Below are positions 34,292 to 42,330 of a stretch of DNA of 42,463 bases, piece by piece. The stretch covers positions 1-42,463 of the forward strand of contig JAXJQF010000102.1 in NCBI GenBank assembly GCA_036311285.1, given 5' to 3'. The position numbers and the translations under genes were made by a program. How positions within the stretch are numbered: position 1 is the stretch's first letter; every line of letters begins with the position of its first letter. The notes under the pieces are model-generated. The model did not search any database, was not told the origin of the DNA, and was given only the letters and a program-made list of their open reading frames with translations. Source of the DNA: JAXJQF01 sp036311285. Its GTDB lineage: Bacteria; Pseudomonadota; Gammaproteobacteria; Enterobacterales; Succinivibrionaceae.

Positions 34292-34316
34292 AAAAAGTTG
34301 CATCATTAAATGCAAC
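34292..34316 (-). terminator. Terminator of nadC
   Basis: On the minus strand GTTGCAT, a 6-nt loop and ATGCAAC (34297-34316) are followed by TTTTT (34296-34292). It lies 31 bp beyond the nadC stop and separates nadC from the small unknown gene. Confidence 0.75.
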
Positions 34317-34347
34317 CTTTAATTGAAGTAGCTATCTTTTGCAATTT

Positions 34348-35190
34348 TTACTTAGTAAATCTCATAGATAAATCTAAAGCATTAACATTCTTAGTTAAAG
34401 CTCCTACACTTACAAAGTCAACACCAGCTTTTGCGTATTCGCCGATTGTGTTTAAGTTTACATTACCACTAATTTCAAGTTTAGCTTGTTTGTTTGTTAA
34501 TGCAACTGCTTCTTTAATCATATCCATAGAGAAATTGTCTAACATAATGATGTCTGATTTTGCATCTAATGCTTGTTTTAATTCATCAATGCTTTCTACT
34601 TCAACTTCTACCATTTTGCCCGGATTTAATTTTCTAGCTGTTTCGATAGCGTTTTTGATACCACCACAAGCCATGATGTGATTTTCTTTAATTAAGTATG
34701 CATCAAATAAACCCATTCTATGATTGCTACCGCCACCTGCTTTAACAGCATACTTTAATGCAGTTCTTAAGCCAGGTATAGTCTTTCTGGTGTCTAATAA
34801 TTTACAATCAGTGTTTTCCATTTTTTTAACATATTGGTTCGCACATGTTGCTACACCTGATAATGTTTGTACAAAGTTTAAAGTTGTTCGTTCTGCTGTC
34901 AAAAGGCTTCTTGCTTTGCCTTTAACAGAGAATAGTTTTTGATTTGGTTCGATTGAATCACCATCGTTAACGTACCATGTGATTTGTACATCTTTGTCTA
35001 ATTGGTTATAAACTTCTTCTACCCATTCTTTACCACAGAATATGCCTGCTTCTCTTGTAATAACAGTTGCATCGTTTTCAATATCAGCAGGGATTAGCTG
35101 TGCCGTAATATCTCTTGTTGCGTCTAAAATACCGCCTAAGTCTTCTTTTAAAGCTTCTGAAACAGAGTTGATGATATCTTCTTTTAGCAT
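34348..35190 (-). CDS. nadC: Nicotinate-nucleotide pyrophosphorylase (quinolinate phosphoribosyltransferase)
   Basis: NadC turns quinolinate and PRPP into nicotinate mononucleotide, downstream of NadB and NadA. The 280 residues show REAGIFCGKEW, the TAERTTLNFVQTLSGVAT motif, LLDTRKTIPGLRTALKYAV with substrate-binding arginines and lysine, KENHIMACGG, and the C-terminal barrel segments VEVEVESIDEL, IMLDNF and LEISGNVNLNTI. It stands alone, divergent from prfB with a 175-bp spacer, and far from nadB. Confidence 0.98.
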   Translation of the reverse strand: MLKEDIINSVSEALKEDLGGILDATRDITAQLIPADIENDATVITREAGIFCGKEWVEEVYNQLDKDVQITWYVNDGDSIEPNQKLFSVKGKARSLLTAERTTLNFVQTLSGVATCANQYVKKMENTDCKLLDTRKTIPGLRTALKYAVKAGGGSNHRMGLFDAYLIKENHIMACGGIKNAIETARKLNPGKMVEVEVESIDELKQALDAKSDIIMLDNFSMDMIKEAVALTNKQAKLEISGNVNLNTIGEYAKAGVDFVSVGALTKNVNALDLSMRFTK

Positions 35191-35324
35191 TTTAAATTCT
35201 CTTTATGTAATAGTTTGAAGAAAGTGTTTTAACGTTATCGATAATAATGTGCAATTATATACCATGTGTTAATTTATTGCTTTTATTTTGTATATTTCTT
35301 TTTTGTGAGATTTGTAAAAAAAAA

Positions 35325-35333
35325 TGTTATAAT
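35325..35333 (+). promoter_or_regulatory. Extended -10 promoter of prfB-lysS
   Basis: TGTTATAAT, a perfect TATAAT (35328-35333) with a TGn extension, 32 bp before the prfB start. A TTGTGA at 35303-35308 is 19 bp upstream. Confidence 0.6.
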
Positions 35334-35365
35334 TAGCACAATTTTTAAAATTTAGTAGAAATATT

Positions 35366-36463
35366 ATGTTTGAGTTTACATCGATAGATAGCAAAGTACT
35401 TGATTTGTCACAACGAAATACTTCGTTAAAGGCTTATATGCTTTACGATGAAAAGGTTGAGAGATTAGAAGAGGTAGTAGGACTTCTAGAAGATCCTGAT
35501 ATCTGGAATAACCAAGGTAAACTTCAAGAGCTAAATAAAGAAAAACAATTATTAGAAAATATTTTAGACGCTTTTAAAAATATTGATACATTGTTATCTG
35601 ATGTAGAAGTACTGATTGATATTGTAAAAACAGATAACGACGAAGCAAGCTATGAAGAAATTTTAACAAGTTTGCAGGAAGCTGAAGACATTGTTGGAAC
35701 TTTAGAGTTTAAAAGGATGTTTTCAGGTGAAAATGATAGCAACGATTGTTATATGGATATACAATCTGGCTCAGGTGGTACAGAAGCTCAAGATTGGGCG
35801 AATATGGTACTAAGAATGTACTTAAGATTTGCTGATAAAAATGGTTTTAAAACTGAAATTGTTGAAATTTCAGACGGTGATGTGGCAGGGATAAAATCTG
35901 CGACTATTAAAATCATAGGGGATTATGCATACGGTTGGTTTAGAACTGAAACAGGTGTGCATAGATTAGTAAGAAAATCTCCTTTTGATTCAGGTAATAG
36001 AAGACATACATCATTTTGTTCAGCTTTTGTTTATCCAGACATAGATGATAAAATTGAGATTGATATAAATCCAAGTGATTTAAGAATAGATATATTTAGA
36101 GCCTCCGGAGCAGGTGGACAGCATATCAACAAGACAGATTCAGCTATTCGTATAACTCACTTGCCAACAAATATAGTTGTTCAATGTCAAAATGAAAGAT
36201 CTCAGCATGCTAATAAAGAACAAGCAATGAAGCAGCTTAGATCTAAATTATATGAATTAGAATTGAGAAAGAAGCTTGAAGAAAAGCAAGCGTTAGAAGA
36301 TTCTAAATCTGACATTGGATGGGGCAGTCAGATAAGATCATATGTTTTAGATGATGCAAGAATTAAAGACCTAAGAACTGGTTATGAGGATAGAAATACT
36401 CAAGCAGTCTTAGATGGCGGATTAAAAGAATTTATTAAAGAAAGTTTAAAGGCAGGCCTTTAG
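35366..36463 (+). CDS. prfB: Peptide chain release factor 2, without programmed frameshift
   Basis: RF2 terminates translation at UGA and UAA. The 365 residues are collinear with E. coli RF2: the stop-codon-reading SPF is at 205-207 and the catalytic GGQ at 250-252, the same numbers as in E. coli. In most bacteria prfB carries an in-frame TGA near codon 26 that needs a +1 shift (CTT-TGA-C). Here codons 24-28 read TAT-ATG-CTT-TAC-GAT (35435-35449) and the frame is continuous, so the autoregulatory frameshift is lost. It is followed 21 bp later by lysS, as in E. coli. Confidence 0.98.
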   Translation: MFEFTSIDSKVLDLSQRNTSLKAYMLYDEKVERLEEVVGLLEDPDIWNNQGKLQELNKEKQLLENILDAFKNIDTLLSDVEVLIDIVKTDNDEASYEEILTSLQEAEDIVGTLEFKRMFSGENDSNDCYMDIQSGSGGTEAQDWANMVLRMYLRFADKNGFKTEIVEISDGDVAGIKSATIKIIGDYAYGWFRTETGVHRLVRKSPFDSGNRRHTSFCSAFVYPDIDDKIEIDINPSDLRIDIFRASGAGGQHINKTDSAIRITHLPTNIVVQCQNERSQHANKEQAMKQLRSKLYELELRKKLEEKQALEDSKSDIGWGSQIRSYVLDDARIKDLRTGYEDRNTQAVLDGGLKEFIKESLKAGL

Positions 36464-36484
36464 TTAAATTTTATAGGTAATGAT

Positions 36485-38008
36485 ATGGAAAATCAGCACA
36501 ATAATGTTGAAAGCGAATTAAATAATGAAATGGCACAACGTCTAGCAAAGTTAGATGCAATCAGAAGTAAAGGAAATGCATTTCCAAATGATTTCCGTAG
36601 AGATGCGATCTCTAATGATTTACACGAAAAGTATGATTCTTTAACAGAAGAAGAATTAGAAGAAAAGAAAATCGTTGTTAAAATCGCTGGTCGTATGGTT
36701 ACTCGTAGAATCATGGGTAAGGCTTCTTTTGCTACAATTCAAGATATGGGTGGTCGTATCCAAATCTACGTAACAAGAGATGATTTACCAGAAGGTTTCT
36801 ACAATGAAGAGTTTAAGAAATTCGACTTAGGTGATATCGTTGGTTGTGAAGGTTTCTTATTTAAGACAAAGACAGGTGAATTATCTGTACATTGTTCAAG
36901 TGTAAGATTATTAACAAAGGCATTAAGACCATTACCTGAAAAGTATAAGGGATTAGTAGACCAAGAAGCTCGTTGCCGTCAACGTTACTTAGACTTAATT
37001 GCTAATGAAAACTCTAGAAGAACGTTTGTTATTCGTTCTAAGGTAATTGCTGGTATCAGAAAGTACATGACTGACCATGGCTTTATGGAAGTTGAAACTC
37101 CAATGATGCAAACAATTCCAGGTGGTGCTTCTGCTAGACCATTTATCACACACCACAATGCGTTAGACATGGATATGTATTTAAGAATAGCTCCAGAATT
37201 ATTCTTAAAGAGATTAGTTGTTGGTGGTTTTGAACGTGTATTCGAAATCAATCGTAACTTCAGAAACGAAGGTATCGATGTAAGACATAATCCAGAATTT
37301 ACAATGATGGAATTTTATATGGCTTATGCTGATTACAATGACTTAATCGATTTCACAGAAGATATGTTTAAGACATTGGCTTTAGAAGTTTTAGGCGACA
37401 CAAAGATTCATTATGGTAAAGAGGGTGAAGAAGGTATTGAATTAGATTTCGGTAAGCCTTTTGATAGATTAACAATGAAGGAAGCTATTTTAAAGTATGC
37501 TGATTGGATTAAGCCTGAAGATTTAGAAGATTTTGATAAGGCTAAGGCAATTGCTGAAAGACTTCATGTTGATATTTTAAGTTCGTGGAAGTTAGGTCAT
37601 TTGATTTCAGCTATCTTCGAAGAAACTGCAGAATCGAAGTTATTGCAACCTACGTTCATCACTGAATACCCATTCGAAATTTCTCCATTAGCTAGAAGAA
37701 ACGATAAGAATCCAGATTTTACAGACAGATTTGAATTCTTTATTGCTGGTAGAGAATTAGGTAATGCTTTCTCAGAATTAAACGATGCTCAAGACCAAGC
37801 AGAACGTTTTAGAGCTCAAGTTGAACAAAAGGAAGCTGGTGACGATGAAGCTATGTACTACGATGAAGATTTTGTTGTAGCATTAGAACATGGTTTACCT
37901 CCTACAGCTGGTGAAGGTATTGGTATTGATAGATTAGTAATGCTATTTGCTAACTGTCATACAATTAGGGATGTTATTTTATTCCCTACATTAAGACCAC
38001 AAAAATAA
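36485..38008 (+). CDS. lysS: Lysyl-tRNA synthetase (class II)
   Basis: LysRS charges tRNA-Lys. The 507 residues have the N-terminal anticodon-binding OB domain (VVKIAGRMVTRRIMGKASFATIQD) and the class II core: motif 1 around FMEVETPMMQTIPGGASARPF, motif 2 FERVFEINRNFRNEG, motif 3 GEGIGIDRLVML. The order prfB-lysS with 21 bp between them is conserved with E. coli and suggests an operon. Codons are biased to TTA and AAG, as in eno. A long hairpin terminator follows. Confidence 0.98.
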   Translation: MENQHNNVESELNNEMAQRLAKLDAIRSKGNAFPNDFRRDAISNDLHEKYDSLTEEELEEKKIVVKIAGRMVTRRIMGKASFATIQDMGGRIQIYVTRDDLPEGFYNEEFKKFDLGDIVGCEGFLFKTKTGELSVHCSSVRLLTKALRPLPEKYKGLVDQEARCRQRYLDLIANENSRRTFVIRSKVIAGIRKYMTDHGFMEVETPMMQTIPGGASARPFITHHNALDMDMYLRIAPELFLKRLVVGGFERVFEINRNFRNEGIDVRHNPEFTMMEFYMAYADYNDLIDFTEDMFKTLALEVLGDTKIHYGKEGEEGIELDFGKPFDRLTMKEAILKYADWIKPEDLEDFDKAKAIAERLHVDILSSWKLGHLISAIFEETAESKLLQPTFITEYPFEISPLARRNDKNPDFTDRFEFFIAGRELGNAFSELNDAQDQAERFRAQVEQKEAGDDEAMYYDEDFVVALEHGLPPTAGEGIGIDRLVMLFANCHTIRDVILFPTLRPQK

Positions 38009-38016
38009 TGTAAAAA

Positions 38017-38052
38017 AAATAAATAGTCAGGGGACCCCCTGATTATTTATTT
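38017..38052 (+). terminator. Long hairpin terminator of lysS
   Basis: A 17-bp stem pairs 38017-38033 with 38036-38052 around the core TCAGGGG/CCCCTGA, with one G-U pair and an AT-rich base (AAATAAATA/TATTTATTT). It starts 9 bp after the lysS stop. It is the most stable hairpin in the window; the T-rich 3' arm replaces a separate T tract. A perfect TATAAT (38079-38084) without a good -35 lies before dapA. Confidence 0.85.
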
Positions 38053-38126
38053 GATGTAGAAAAAATAAATTATTAATTTATAATGTATTTGCTTACGCAT
38101 ATATATTTAAAGTGAGGAAATATTAA

Positions 38127-39002
38127 ATGTTTCGTGGATCAAACGTTGCCTTAGTTACTCCGTTCAAAGACGGAAAGTTAGATGAAGAAGCTTTACGTAG
38201 AATGGTTAAATGGCATATCGACCAAGGTACAAATGGTATCGTTCCTGTTGGGACTACAGGTGAATGCCCTACATTAACACATGAAGAACATTGTCGTGTT
38301 ATTGAAATTACTACAGAAGAAGCTAAAGGTAAAGTGAATGTAATAGCAGGTGCGGGTTCTAATAACCCGGTAGAAGCTATTGAATATAGTAAGGTTGCTG
38401 AACGTTTTGGTGCGGATGCTACATTACATGTAGCAGGTTATTATAATCGTCCAAACCAAGATGGTTTATATCAACATTTTAAGGTTTTACACGATTCAAC
38501 AAATATTCCTATTATAATTTACAATATTCCAGGAAGAGCTGTTGTTAATATCTCTGCAGAAACAGTGGCTAAGTTGGCTGAATTACCTAGAATCGTTGGT
38601 ATCAAGGATTGTACTGGTGATTTATCTAGACCATGGATTGAAAGACAATTAATTAAGAAGCCAAACTTCACATGGTTATCTGGTGAAGATGCTTCAACTG
38701 TATGCTATAACGCAGCAGGTGGTACAGGTATTATCTCTGTTACTGCAAACGTTGCTCCTAAGTTAGTTGCTGAAGTACAAGCATTAACATTAGCAGGTAA
38801 GTTTGTTGAAGCAAGAGAAAAGCAAGACGCTTTAATTACATTACACCAATTAATGTTCAAAGAACCAAGCCCAGCTGGAGCTAAGTATGCTTGTTCATTA
38901 TTAGGTTTATGTACAGAAGAATGCCGTTTACCTGTAATGCCTTTATCGGCACAAACAAAGGCTGAAATTAAGGCTGCAATGACAGATTTATCTCTAATTT
39001 AA
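38127..39002 (+). CDS. dapA: 4-hydroxy-tetrahydrodipicolinate synthase
   Basis: DapA condenses pyruvate with aspartate semialdehyde, committing to lysine and diaminopimelate for peptidoglycan. The 291-residue barrel has the Schiff-base lysine K160 in VGIKDCTGD, the catalytic tyrosine Y132 in IIYNIPGR, T43-T44 in VGTTGE, and R137. GAGGA precedes the ATG. It is bounded by terminators on both sides, with trmB immediately after the downstream one. In E. coli dapA is elsewhere, so this adjacency is local. Confidence 0.97.
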   Translation: MFRGSNVALVTPFKDGKLDEEALRRMVKWHIDQGTNGIVPVGTTGECPTLTHEEHCRVIEITTEEAKGKVNVIAGAGSNNPVEAIEYSKVAERFGADATLHVAGYYNRPNQDGLYQHFKVLHDSTNIPIIIYNIPGRAVVNISAETVAKLAELPRIVGIKDCTGDLSRPWIERQLIKKPNFTWLSGEDASTVCYNAAGGTGIISVTANVAPKLVAEVQALTLAGKFVEAREKQDALITLHQLMFKEPSPAGAKYACSLLGLCTEECRLPVMPLSAQTKAEIKAAMTDLSLI

Positions 39003-39032
39003 TATAGAGAATATTGTTTTAGTTAGTTAATA

Positions 39033-39066
39033 AAAAGGCTTTATCTGTAATACGATAGAGCCTTTT
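39033..39066 (+). terminator. Terminator between dapA and trmB
   Basis: AAAAGGCTTTATC (39033-39045) pairs with GATAGAGCCTTTT (39054-39066) with one G-U wobble and an 8-nt loop. The trmB ATG is only 16 nt further on, so trmB must be reached by read-through or the hairpin must be regulated. Confidence 0.8.
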
Positions 39067-39082
39067 AATTTTAGAGAATGCT

Positions 39083-39787
39083 ATGGAAGAAAATCAAGAA
39101 CCAATTCATTATAGAAGAATTAAAAGCTACGTACTAAGAGAAGGTAGATTAACGACAGGTCAAGAACGAGCTCTTAGAGAATTATGGCCAACATATGGTA
39201 TTGAATACGAAGAGAAAGAATTAGACTTAGTTTCAATATTTGGACGTGAGGCTCCTTTGACTGTTGAAATAGGGTTTGGGATGGGGAAGTCTTTAGTAGA
39301 AATGGCAAAGAATGCCCCTGAAAGAAACTTTATTGGCATAGAGGTTCATACTCCTGGTATCGGAGCATGTTTATCTTCAATAGAAGAAGAAGGTATTTCA
39401 AATCTTAGAATTGTTCATCATGATGCGGTTGAAGTTTTTGAACATATGATTCCAAAAGATTCTATTGATACAATGCAATTATTCTTCCCTGATCCATGGC
39501 ACAAGGCTCGTCATCATAAGAGAAGAATTGTAAAACCTGAGTTTTTAGACATGGTTATTCCAAAACTTAAGGATAATGGTGTTATTCACATGGCTACAGA
39601 CTGGGAAAATTATGCAGAACAGATGTTAGAAGTTCAAAGCAATGATTCTAGGTTAGAAAATATTTCAGAAACTAATACGTATGTACCTCGTCCAGATAGT
39701 AGACCTTTAACTAAATTTGAAGCAAGAGGTCATAGACTAGGTCATGGTGTATGGGATTTAATGTTTAGGAAAAAAAGCAATGACTAA
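39083..39787 (+). CDS. trmB: tRNA (guanine-N7-)-methyltransferase
   Basis: TrmB makes m7G46 in the variable loop of tRNAs using S-adenosylmethionine. The 234 residues have an N-terminal extension (IHYRRIKSYVLREGRLTTGQ), the SAM-binding VEIGFGMGKSLVEMA, then QLFFPDPWHKARHHKRRIV and MATDWENYAEQM, all diagnostic. Its last 8 bases overlap amgK. It sits 16 nt behind a terminator hairpin. Confidence 0.97.
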   Translation: MEENQEPIHYRRIKSYVLREGRLTTGQERALRELWPTYGIEYEEKELDLVSIFGREAPLTVEIGFGMGKSLVEMAKNAPERNFIGIEVHTPGIGACLSSIEEEGISNLRIVHHDAVEVFEHMIPKDSIDTMQLFFPDPWHKARHHKRRIVKPEFLDMVIPKLKDNGVIHMATDWENYAEQMLEVQSNDSRLENISETNTYVPRPDSRPLTKFEARGHRLGHGVWDLMFRKKSND

Positions 39788-40727
39788 TCGTTATGACGAT
39801 TTGGTAAATTGGTATAGGAAGCTTTATCCAAATAACAATGATTTAATTTCAATTGTAAGCGGTGATGCTTCTTTTAGAAAATTCTATCGCTGTAGTGAAG
39901 GGGTGTTAATGGACGCTCCTCCACAAACAGAAAAAAACACTCAATTTGTTAAAATTGCAAACTTACTGCACTCAGCTAATATTAAAGCTCCAGTAATTAA
40001 AGCTGTAGATTATGAACAAGGTTTTTTATTAGTTTCTGATTTAGGTAATATAACCTTAGCAAATTATAGAACAGAGCAAAATCTTGTTGATCTTTACAAG
40101 AAAGCAATTGATGTTCTGGTAAAATTATCATCAATAGATTCAACGGATTTACCGTGCTATGACGATGCATTTATTGCTATGGAAAACAATATTTGTAAAG
40201 AATGGTACTTTAAAAAAAATATTCAAATAGAGTTTAATGAAACTGACGAAGAAACAATTTGTGAATTTGAAAAGTTGTTAATTACAAATGATCTACAACA
40301 AAAACAAATAGCAATGCATAGAGATTTTCACAGCCGTAACATAATGGTTACAGAATGTGAACTAGCATTAGTTGATTTCCAAGATATGGTAAAAGGTCCT
40401 TTATTATACGACTTGATGTCTTTGATGAAGGATTGCTATTTTGTTATTGATAAGGATAAGTATTCAGAACTAATGCTTTATGCTTATAATACCTATAAGG
40501 ATTTAAATTTAATCGATGGTATGTTGTATGATGACTTTTTGAAAGTTGCTGATATAACGGTATTACAAAGACATTATAAGTGTTTAGGTATTTTTAGTAG
40601 ATTAGCTTATAGAGATAACAAGAAACAGTATTTAGAATATATTCCTACAGTTTTGAACTATATAAAGGATGTATGTTCTAAGTATGAAGAGTTACAGAAC
40701 ATAGCAAAGATATTTAGTAGGCTTTAA
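39780..40727 (+). CDS. amgK: N-acetylmuramate/N-acetylglucosamine anomeric kinase
   Basis: AmgK phosphorylates MurNAc at C1, allowing cell-wall sugars to be recycled to UDP-MurNAc without the GlmU/MurA route; known from Pseudomonas. The 315-residue aminoglycoside-phosphotransferase-fold protein has VLMDAPPQTEKNTQFVKIA, FLLVSDLGN, the catalytic loop HRDFHSRN (180-187) and the metal-binding DFQD (199-202). It is directly followed by murU, its partner enzyme, one base away. The overlap with trmB by 8 bp places it in the same transcript. The family call rests on the AmgK-typical start and the murU pairing. Confidence 0.88.
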   Translation: MTNRYDDLVNWYRKLYPNNNDLISIVSGDASFRKFYRCSEGVLMDAPPQTEKNTQFVKIANLLHSANIKAPVIKAVDYEQGFLLVSDLGNITLANYRTEQNLVDLYKKAIDVLVKLSSIDSTDLPCYDDAFIAMENNICKEWYFKKNIQIEFNETDEETICEFEKLLITNDLQQKQIAMHRDFHSRNIMVTECELALVDFQDMVKGPLLYDLMSLMKDCYFVIDKDKYSELMLYAYNTYKDLNLIDGMLYDDFLKVADITVLQRHYKCLGIFSRLAYRDNKKQYLEYIPTVLNYIKDVCSKYEELQNIAKIFSRL

Positions 40728-40728
40728 G

Positions 40729-41397
40729 ATGAAAGCAATGATATTAGCGGCAGGAAGAGGGGAACGCATGCGTCCTCTTACAGATACATTACCAAAGCCA
40801 TTATTATGCGTGAATAATAAACCTTTAATTGTTTATCATATAGAAAAGCTAAAGGCTATTGGTATTACTGATATAGTAATCAATCACGCTCATCTAGGTC
40901 ATAAATTAGAAGAGTATTTAGGAGATGGTTCTAAATATGGAGTAAGTATTACATATTCTCCTGAACAAATAGGAGGTTTAGAAACGGCTGGAGGTATAGC
41001 AAAAGCGTTGCCTTTATTGGGAGATGAACCTTTTATTGTTGTCAATGGTGATGTGTTTGTAGAACTTGATTATTCTTTATTAAAGAAAGACCTTCCTTTG
41101 AATTCTTATGGAAAGCTTTTTTTAGTTGATAATCCGGAACATAATTCAAAAGGTGATTATGCTATTAAGGATGGAATGTTAAGTTTAGACGGTGATAAAT
41201 TAACATTTAGTGGAATTGCGATTTATTCTCCTATAGCTTTTAAGGATATTCCTATTGAAAAGCTAAAATTGAAACCATATTTTGATAAATGGATATCAGA
41301 GAACAAACTTTTTGCAGAAAAAATTTCGTGCTATTGGTGTGATGTAGGAACACCTGAACGTTTGAAAAATTTAAATGAAAGATTAACTAATAAATAA
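40729..41397 (+). CDS. murU: N-acetylmuramate alpha-1-phosphate uridylyltransferase
   Basis: MurU converts MurNAc-1-phosphate and UTP to UDP-MurNAc, the step after AmgK. The 222-residue nucleotidyltransferase begins MKAMILAAGRGERMRPLTDT with PKPLL (the nucleotide- and metal-binding loop), has VVNGDVFVELDY for metal binding and a C-terminal WCDVGTPERLKNLN. It lies one base after amgK and 10 bp before djlA; the amgK-murU-djlA order is also found in Pseudomonas. Confidence 0.88.
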   Translation: MKAMILAAGRGERMRPLTDTLPKPLLCVNNKPLIVYHIEKLKAIGITDIVINHAHLGHKLEEYLGDGSKYGVSITYSPEQIGGLETAGGIAKALPLLGDEPFIVVNGDVFVELDYSLLKKDLPLNSYGKLFLVDNPEHNSKGDYAIKDGMLSLDGDKLTFSGIAIYSPIAFKDIPIEKLKLKPYFDKWISENKLFAEKISCYWCDVGTPERLKNLNERLTNK

Positions 41398-41407
41398 GGT
41401 TTTATAA

Positions 41408-42298
41408 ATGTTAAGATTTTTATTAGCTCATCCTTGGAATGTATTGTTTTGTTTAGCAATGTTGCTTAGTGGACATATTGTGTGTTACATAGGATGTATT
41501 ATTACAATACTACCAATAATGATTATAAATAATTTGGATAGATTTTATAATCCTTTTATATTTCTTCACTCTCTTATAATTGGTAAAAGAGATGAGTTTG
41601 AAAATCAAAAGAATGAGTTTACTCTATGCGGTTATGTTGCCAGAGGACAAGGCGTTATCAATAAAGAAACAATGACTACTGTTTCCAAAAAATTGTTCGA
41701 TTATGTTGGCGATGATGTAGAGCGACAAAACATTTTAAAGGAATGTTTTCGTAATGGTAAATCAGAAGATTACGATCCAACAGATGACTTTAAGGAATTA
41801 AATAAGTATTTATTTTTTGATTTTAGCCGTAGAAGAAAGATAGTTGAATGGTTAGTGTGGATAGCCTTTGCTGATAAGACAATTTCAGATGGTGAAAGAG
41901 AACGATTAATTATAGTTTCTCAAAATCTACATATCCCTGTTAAGTTCTTGTTCTTTTATATTAACCAATGTGAAACCATGTATAGATGGAGTCAAGAACA
42001 AAACGAAAGGGCAAGAAGATATAGCGAATATGCTAACGGTCAAAATGGTTCATACTATGATTCAGATTATGTTTCTCCATCTCAATTAGACAGTGCTTTT
42101 GAAATCTTAGGTATTCCTAAAACAGATAATATCGATGAAGTTAAAAAAGCATATAGAAAGCTTATGAGAAAATATCATCCTGATAGATATGCTAATGATT
42201 CAAGTATAAGTGAAACAACTAAGAAGATGTATGAAGAAAAGGCGAAGGCTATTCAGCAAGCTTACGATGTAATATGTAAGCATCTAGAAAAGAAATAA
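41408..42298 (+). CDS. djlA: Membrane-anchored DnaJ-like co-chaperone DjlA
   Basis: DjlA is an inner-membrane J-domain protein that stimulates DnaK and influences envelope signalling. The 296 residues have an N-terminal hydrophobic anchor (about 10-41), a TerB-like helical middle domain (about 80-190, EWLVWIAFADKTISDGERERL), a short polar linker and a C-terminal J domain (about 227-294) with the essential HPD at 257-259. The linker before the J domain is tyrosine- and serine-rich (RRYSEYANGQNGSYYDSDY). An IS element begins 32 bp after its stop, so its original terminator may have been displaced. Confidence 0.93.
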   Translation: MLRFLLAHPWNVLFCLAMLLSGHIVCYIGCIITILPIMIINNLDRFYNPFIFLHSLIIGKRDEFENQKNEFTLCGYVARGQGVINKETMTTVSKKLFDYVGDDVERQNILKECFRNGKSEDYDPTDDFKELNKYLFFDFSRRRKIVEWLVWIAFADKTISDGERERLIIVSQNLHIPVKFLFFYINQCETMYRWSQEQNERARRYSEYANGQNGSYYDSDYVSPSQLDSAFEILGIPKTDNIDEVKKAYRKLMRKYHPDRYANDSSISETTKKMYEEKAKAIQQAYDVICKHLEKK

Positions 42299-42330
42299 TA
42301 AATTAAAAAGTCCCTGATAACTAAATGGAG

